Source: Mitsuokella sp. oral taxon 131 str. W9106 (GTDB lineage: Bacteria > Bacillota > Negativicutes > Selenomonadales > Selenomonadaceae). From it: a stretch of DNA of 64,000 nt. Below, piece after piece: positions 59,457 through 64,000 of this stretch (position 1 is the stretch's first letter; the number at the start of each line of letters is the position of its first letter). The notes below the pieces were generated by a model. It was given only the letters and a program-made list of their open reading frames with translations, ran no database searches and was not told the origin of the DNA. The stretch lies in contig NZ_KI273072.1 in assembly GCF_000469545.1 (NCBI RefSeq), forward strand, positions 62,001 to 126,000. Direction: 5' to 3'. The position numbers and the translations under genes are program-made.

Positions 59457-62027
59457 ATGACATTGGACGAGGTTATTGATTTAGCGTTGGATGGTAACAG
59501 TGTGTTGTTTTTGGGCTCTGGTTTTTCGGTCGGGGCTGTTAATAAGTGCGGAGAAAAGTTTTTGACCGGCGAGTCACTGAAACGTTATTTTGCAAAAAAA
59601 TGTGAGGAGTTGAGCGAGGAGGAGTATGCAAAGTATAATCTGGCAGATATTACCGAATATTATATAGATCAACCATCGTTATCCTTTTCTGAAAAAGAGA
59701 GCCGCAAACAGAATCTGATTCACGAGCTGCAAGACTTGTTTTGCGTTTCCGGTGTTGAGGATTATCATAACGTTATTTTATCCGTCCCGTGGAAACGGAT
59801 CTATACAACGAATTATGATGATGTTGTTGAGTTCTCATCTAAAGGGAGTGAGAATGAGAGAGTGCCGATTGTTTTGTCCGCATCGATTCAGGAATATATC
59901 AAGAAGAATATATGTGTGCACTTGAATGGATATATAAAAGAGCTTTCTGTACAAACTATGAAAGATGAGTTTAAACTTTTGGATAGTAGCTATACAAAAA
60001 GCACGCTTCAAGGAAACCCTTGGTTTGATTACATGAAGGAAGATTTCTTTGCAGCTGATAGGGTCGTCGTTATAGGTTATTCCTTCTCTACAAGTGATTT
60101 GGAGATCAATAGAATTTTTTTACTCCCCAATATTAAACAAAAGATCGTAATCATTTCCTATCCTGAGATACAGAAGGAGAAAATGACAGCAAACAGACTG
60201 AAAAAATATGGCACACTGTATACTCCGGGGATGCAAGGTTTTGCGGAGCGCATAGAAGGATGCAGAAAAAAATTCCGTCCATCGCCATTGGAAGAGAAGC
60301 CGTTTCTTTCTTTTTGTGAGTATGAGCCAACAAGCTTGGCACTAGAGAAACCTACCTTCGAAGAGTATAATCAGTTTTATGTTTACGGGAAATACAAGCA
60401 AAATATTTTTTTTCATAATGATGGACATTCAAGTAATCCATATGAATCTATCGTTTATCGAAAACAGGTAACGGATTTTGTTCAACGATATCAGGAGCAA
60501 AGCCGTAAAGTGTTTTTGATAACATCGGATTTGGGAAATGGAAAAACGATCTTTTGTGAAATGCTGAAAAGAGAAGTTCATAAATTTTGCAGGGTTTTTG
60601 TCTTTTTGCGAGATACAGAAGGGCTTGCAGAGGAAGTTGAACGCATTTCACAAATAAAAGAAAATGTCTTGGTCATTATTGAGGACTGCTATTCCTCCCT
60701 GCACATATTATCATATTTTTCTTATCATCCAATGCAGCATATAACTTTTTTGATGACAACAAGAATGTCGCTGTCGAGTCATGTTCGCATAAGGATAAAG
60801 GAAGAATTAGAACTCCGGCAAAAGGAACTTTTGGAGATACCCCTGCAAAAATTGGAGGATGAGGAGTGTAGGGGATTGGCAGAAATCTTTTGCAGAGAAC
60901 AACTGCGAAAAGGGTATTCTGAAGAAGCTCTCTATCACAGATTTACCAACGAGTGCAAATCCTCCATGGCAAATATTATATTGGATTTATTGGAAGCACA
61001 ACAGATCAAGGATAGACTGGAGAAGCTGATGGCCTCCACAATGCGTCCAGAAATGAAGGACGTTCGCGAAGTCGTTATTCTTGGGATGTGTATTTCAACA
61101 TGGAAATTGTCATTAACTCGAGATGATTTGTTTTTCTTGCTCAAGGTGGACAATTCTGCAGAAACCGAGATTGAAGAGAGAGTTGTATTGAAGGAGTTGA
61201 TTGGCGGGGATAACACGACGGAAGAACTTTTTGTAAAATCTTCTATTATCGCCGAATATATGGTAAAGCATGTAGTTGATGTGGGGGATTTGTGCTACAT
61301 CCTGAAAAAGACGATTGAGGCTCTTGATCGTTCCTATCGTAGTAATTCTCGTTATGAAGAGACACTCAAGGCAATTATATCACATGCAAATTATGCCTGT
61401 TTTACGAGCAAACAAGAGGATACACAAAAGATTAGTACAATAAAAGATTTGTATGAGTCTGTACGTAAGTTTAAATTTTACAGGGATAACCCATTTTATT
61501 GGGAGCAATATGCGTCGGCATGTATTGATGCTGGAGATTTTGATACAGCAAAGATATGCATTAGAAATGCCTATGATTGCGCAAAGGAAAAAGAACACTT
61601 TGTGCCCTTTCAGATAGAAACTGTGGAAGCAAGGTGTTATCTGGAACAGGCAAAAGATAACATATGTGGACTCAGCGCCAAAGAGATTCTGTCTGATTAT
61701 ATCACTGAGGCTCAGAAGCTCTTGTTAAGACATTATCACCATGAGGGGAACAACAAGCGATATTCTATTTCGATAGCAGAAAAGATCTTTGATTTGTATG
61801 AAGAGAAAAAGAGTGAGCTTACAGTTGAAGACTTTTCTCAATATATTAAGATTATGAAGACGTTTTCTGCCAAGTGGGGGATATCGAAAGATGTGGAGGA
61901 GATAGAGGAGAGAGAACTTGAGAGCTTCCTTAAATCTGCTCAGATGTCAATGGATGATGCAAATAAACAAATTTTACTGACAAAGAAAAGAAATGCTCGA
62001 AAGCCAAAGAAGTCTTTTTCTGAGTGA
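59457..62027 (+). CDS. SIR2-like NADase domain fused to P-loop (STAND-like) NTPase and helical repeats
   Basis: 856 residues. The SIR2_2 domain is residues 1 to ~270: nucleotide loop VLFLGSGFSVGA (Gly20-Ser24), TTNYDDVVEF with Asn119 and Asp121, His155 in VHLNGYI, and VVVIGYSFSTSDLEINRIF. A P-loop follows at about 357-364 (SDLGNGKT, Lys363) with Walker-B-like VLVIIEDCYSS near 405. The last ~300 residues are TPR-like helices (NPFYWEQYASACIDAGDFDT). SIR2-STAND proteins (Avs5-like) and other SIR2 effectors deplete NAD+ on phage sensing. ATAAGGAG precedes the ATG. Markedly more AT-rich than the chromosome, so acquired. The next gene lies 62 bases away. Confidence 0.8.
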   Translation: MTLDEVIDLALDGNSVLFLGSGFSVGAVNKCGEKFLTGESLKRYFAKKCEELSEEEYAKYNLADITEYYIDQPSLSFSEKESRKQNLIHELQDLFCVSGVEDYHNVILSVPWKRIYTTNYDDVVEFSSKGSENERVPIVLSASIQEYIKKNICVHLNGYIKELSVQTMKDEFKLLDSSYTKSTLQGNPWFDYMKEDFFAADRVVVIGYSFSTSDLEINRIFLLPNIKQKIVIISYPEIQKEKMTANRLKKYGTLYTPGMQGFAERIEGCRKKFRPSPLEEKPFLSFCEYEPTSLALEKPTFEEYNQFYVYGKYKQNIFFHNDGHSSNPYESIVYRKQVTDFVQRYQEQSRKVFLITSDLGNGKTIFCEMLKREVHKFCRVFVFLRDTEGLAEEVERISQIKENVLVIIEDCYSSLHILSYFSYHPMQHITFLMTTRMSLSSHVRIRIKEELELRQKELLEIPLQKLEDEECRGLAEIFCREQLRKGYSEEALYHRFTNECKSSMANIILDLLEAQQIKDRLEKLMASTMRPEMKDVREVVILGMCISTWKLSLTRDDLFFLLKVDNSAETEIEERVVLKELIGGDNTTEELFVKSSIIAEYMVKHVVDVGDLCYILKKTIEALDRSYRSNSRYEETLKAIISHANYACFTSKQEDTQKISTIKDLYESVRKFKFYRDNPFYWEQYASACIDAGDFDTAKICIRNAYDCAKEKEHFVPFQIETVEARCYLEQAKDNICGLSAKEILSDYITEAQKLLLRHYHHEGNNKRYSISIAEKIFDLYEEKKSELTVEDFSQYIKIMKTFSAKWGISKDVEEIEERELESFLKSAQMSMDDANKQILLTKKRNARKPKKSFSE

Positions 62028-62089
62028 CTATGATAGTAGAAAAAGACGAGGGGAAATCAACCTGAAATTGAAAGGTGGAACAACAAAAC

Positions 62090-64000
62090 ATGGCGCAAGA
62101 ATATATCGACTTTCCGGCAGCAGGAGAAGTACATCCAATCCCTGGGCGCAATACCCGCCATCTATATCATCACCAGCTGGATGCGATCCGCGCCCTTGAC
62201 CGTATGGACGAAGAACATGCCAGTTATAGTACCCTTGTGGTGCTTCCCACAGGGGGAGGGAAAACGTATACGGCTTCCACTTGGCTACTTCGTCATGCAC
62301 TCGACAAAAGGAAAAAGATCCTCTGGCTTGCCCATCGTCAGACGCTTCTTGACCAAGCTGCCGAATCCTTTCAGAATTTTGCCTACGCCGCTGAAATTCC
62401 CCACATATCATCTTTCCGCTATCGCATTGTGTCCGGTTCATCGAATCATGATAAAACGGTCAACATTGATCCGAAGGATAATTTGCTCATTATAAGCAAG
62501 GACAGTATTGGCAGGGAGTCCAATCTGGCACGTCTTGCCCCGTGGCTGGCTGGGGAGTCAGAAATTTTCCTCGTCGTGGATGAAGCGCATCACTCCACGG
62601 CAAAAACATATCGGCGCGTCATTGATTTCGTCAAGGAAAAGGTGGAGCATGTGAAACTGATTGGTCTCACGGCTACGCCCTTCCGTACTGCAGAGAATGA
62701 GCAGGGGCTTTTGGCGCATATCTATAAAGACGGTATGTCGGGGGGTAAATCGAAGAAAAATGACATCGGCATTGCCTACAAAGTTGACCTCAAGGAACTT
62801 ATCAATCGGCAGATACTTTCGCATCCTCATTTTGAAACCTACTACACGGATGAGGAGTATGGCAAAGATTTGGGGATTGAAGCATGGGAAAGCATCCAGC
62901 ACCTTGACACTCTTTCTCCCGAGCTGTCCCAAAGTATCGCTGAGAGCGGCCCCCGCAACAAATTGATTGTGGATACCTATTTGAAGAAGGCTGACGAATA
63001 TGGGCAGACCATTGTCTTTGCCGTCAGCATTGACCATGCGATTGCTCTCGCCAAACTTTTCAACAACGCAGGCATTAAAACCGAGTACATCGTATCTTCC
63101 ATCAAGGATATGGGAACTGGTGTGACCATCAGTGCCAAGGAAAACGATCGTAAACTTGAAGCCTTCCGCAGCGGTGATGTAGAGGTCTTGGTGAATGTCA
63201 ATATTCTCACTGAGGGCGTTGATCTGCCCATGACGAAAACCGTGTTCCTCGCGCGCCCCACCGTTTCTACCATTCTTATGACACAGATGATCGGCCGTGC
63301 ACTTCGCGGTGAAAAAGCGGGCGGCACCAATATCGCCTACATTGTCTCCTTTGTCGATAACTGGAATGAACACATCGCATGGGTCAGTCCGGATACAATT
63401 TTTGTCGGAGATAGCGAGTGGCCGCCGAAGGATAGTCCGGAGTATAAAAAGCAACAAATTCGATGGGTTGCAATTTCCAAAATTGAGGAATTTGCTGCTA
63501 TCCTAAACGATGCCATCGACACCACGCAGCTCGAGGCAGTTTCTTTTTGGGAGCGCATTCCTGAGGGAATGTATGCGTTCCAATACATCAATGAGGAGGG
63601 AATCGATTTCTCCTATCAGGTCATGATATATAACAGCACCCAAGACGCCTATGAGAAAATGATGCAGGCACTCCCAGATCTGTTTAAGGGCATCAATACA
63701 GATGACGAATATCTCTCCGACGATGCGCTGAACAACTTGGAGGCGGAATGCAAAAAGCGGTTTTTCCATCGTGACATGGTGCCGCCCTATGACCCAAGAG
63801 ATGTGCGGCATATCTTGAAATATTATGCGCAGAAGGAATCCGAGCCGAAATTCTATACGTTTGACCAAGTGGACAGGAACAAGCTCGATGTTCCCGCGAT
63901 TGCGCGGCACGTCTGGGACGAGGATCTTGGTCCAAAGAAGAGAAAAGAATATCTCGATGCTCTGTGGGAAGGCGTCGATGACAATCTTCTGCAGCTATTT
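62090..64000 (+). CDS. SF2 DEAD/DEAH-box helicase, 3' end outside window
   Basis: Open for 637 codons to the window edge. Motif I VVLPTGGGKTYTAST (Lys58), motif Ia WLAHRQTLLDQA, motif II VVDEAHHS at 164-167, motif III LTATPFRT, and motifs V-VI NILTEGVDLP and QMIGRALRG at about 399-407. Helicases of this restriction/defence type translocate on nucleic acid. AAAGGTGG lies 11 bases before ATG 62090. Short spacing to the SIR2 gene suggests an operon. Any C-terminal nuclease or other domain lies beyond the window. Confidence 0.88.
   Translation, partial: MAQEYIDFPAAGEVHPIPGRNTRHLYHHQLDAIRALDRMDEEHASYSTLVVLPTGGGKTYTASTWLLRHALDKRKKILWLAHRQTLLDQAAESFQNFAYAAEIPHISSFRYRIVSGSSNHDKTVNIDPKDNLLIISKDSIGRESNLARLAPWLAGESEIFLVVDEAHHSTAKTYRRVIDFVKEKVEHVKLIGLTATPFRTAENEQGLLAHIYKDGMSGGKSKKNDIGIAYKVDLKELINRQILSHPHFETYYTDEEYGKDLGIEAWESIQHLDTLSPELSQSIAESGPRNKLIVDTYLKKADEYGQTIVFAVSIDHAIALAKLFNNAGIKTEYIVSSIKDMGTGVTISAKENDRKLEAFRSGDVEVLVNVNILTEGVDLPMTKTVFLARPTVSTILMTQMIGRALRGEKAGGTNIAYIVSFVDNWNEHIAWVSPDTIFVGDSEWPPKDSPEYKKQQIRWVAISKIEEFAAILNDAIDTTQLEAVSFWERIPEGMYAFQYINEEGIDFSYQVMIYNSTQDAYEKMMQALPDLFKGINTDDEYLSDDALNNLEAECKKRFFHRDMVPPYDPRDVRHILKYYAQKESEPKFYTFDQVDRNKLDVPAIARHVWDEDLGPKKRKEYLDALWEGVDDNLLQLF

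Noticed and set aside
1-64000. CRISPR arrays
   Set aside because: No regularly spaced direct repeats were seen; the only tandem repeat is the pair of 16-bp units at 27706.

Overview
The window reads as a GC-rich chromosomal segment of a Gram-negative Firmicute (Negativicutes, most like Selenomonas or a close relative). This is inferred from the gene content: a large polyamine operon, a GC-rich surface/flagellar-type glycosylation cluster, TagF- and Lic-type genes, an anaerobic molybdo-reductase locus and a probable outer-membrane barrel remnant. No rRNA marker is present, so the assignment rests on protein-level resemblance.

Bases 1-23477 hold one long plus-strand glycan cluster with tight or overlapping junctions. 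It has LuxE and LuxC fatty-acid reductase homologues, two DegT-type sugar aminotransferases, a SPINDLY/OGT-like GT41 transferase, two tandem paralogues fusing a left-handed-beta-helix acyltransferase to a glycosyltransferase-like half, an FdtA-like ketoisomerase, two LicC-like cytidylyltransferases, a methyltransferase, a beta-helix/TagF fusion, LicA kinase, LicB-type permease, a truncated LicD, three more glycosyltransferases and a class V aminotransferase. Together they suggest synthesis and decoration of a cell-surface or flagellin glycan with amino sugars, acyl groups and probably phosphocholine (or a similar head group).

Bases 23526-30266 are a self-contained polyamine operon: sigma-A-type promoter, leader hairpin, speD, an Orn/Lys/Arg decarboxylase, speE, speB, carboxynorspermidine (carboxyspermidine) dehydrogenase and its decarboxylase, then a terminator. 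Both the aminopropyl-transfer route and the carboxy(nor)spermidine route are therefore encoded side by side. Convergent to it (30293-35050, minus) is an ascorbate-type PTS with a PfkB kinase; its only visible IIA domain sits in the PRD regulator.

Bases 35462-41796 are housekeeping: Asn-Glu-Val tRNAs, holA, thiT (minus), a flavodoxin-like gene, then prmA-rsmE-mtaB and a HIT protein. Bases 42120-50552 carry a decaying DMSO-reductase-like molybdoenzyme locus (two catalytic paralogues, one frameshifted; a deleted dmsB/dmsC pair; an intact DmsB; TorD chaperone; PucR-type regulator; a ferredoxin), followed by a DUF389 membrane protein.

From about 52000 the window becomes an accessory region: a MITE-like element, a comM gene cut short, serine-recombinase fragments, phage terminase and portal remnants with a toxin-antitoxin pair between them, an HxlR/DsbA-like pair, IS30 and IS3 remnants, and finally an AT-rich SIR2-P-loop NTPase gene followed by an SF2 helicase that runs off the right edge. 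That last pair is the best candidate for a poorly described (probably antiphage) system.
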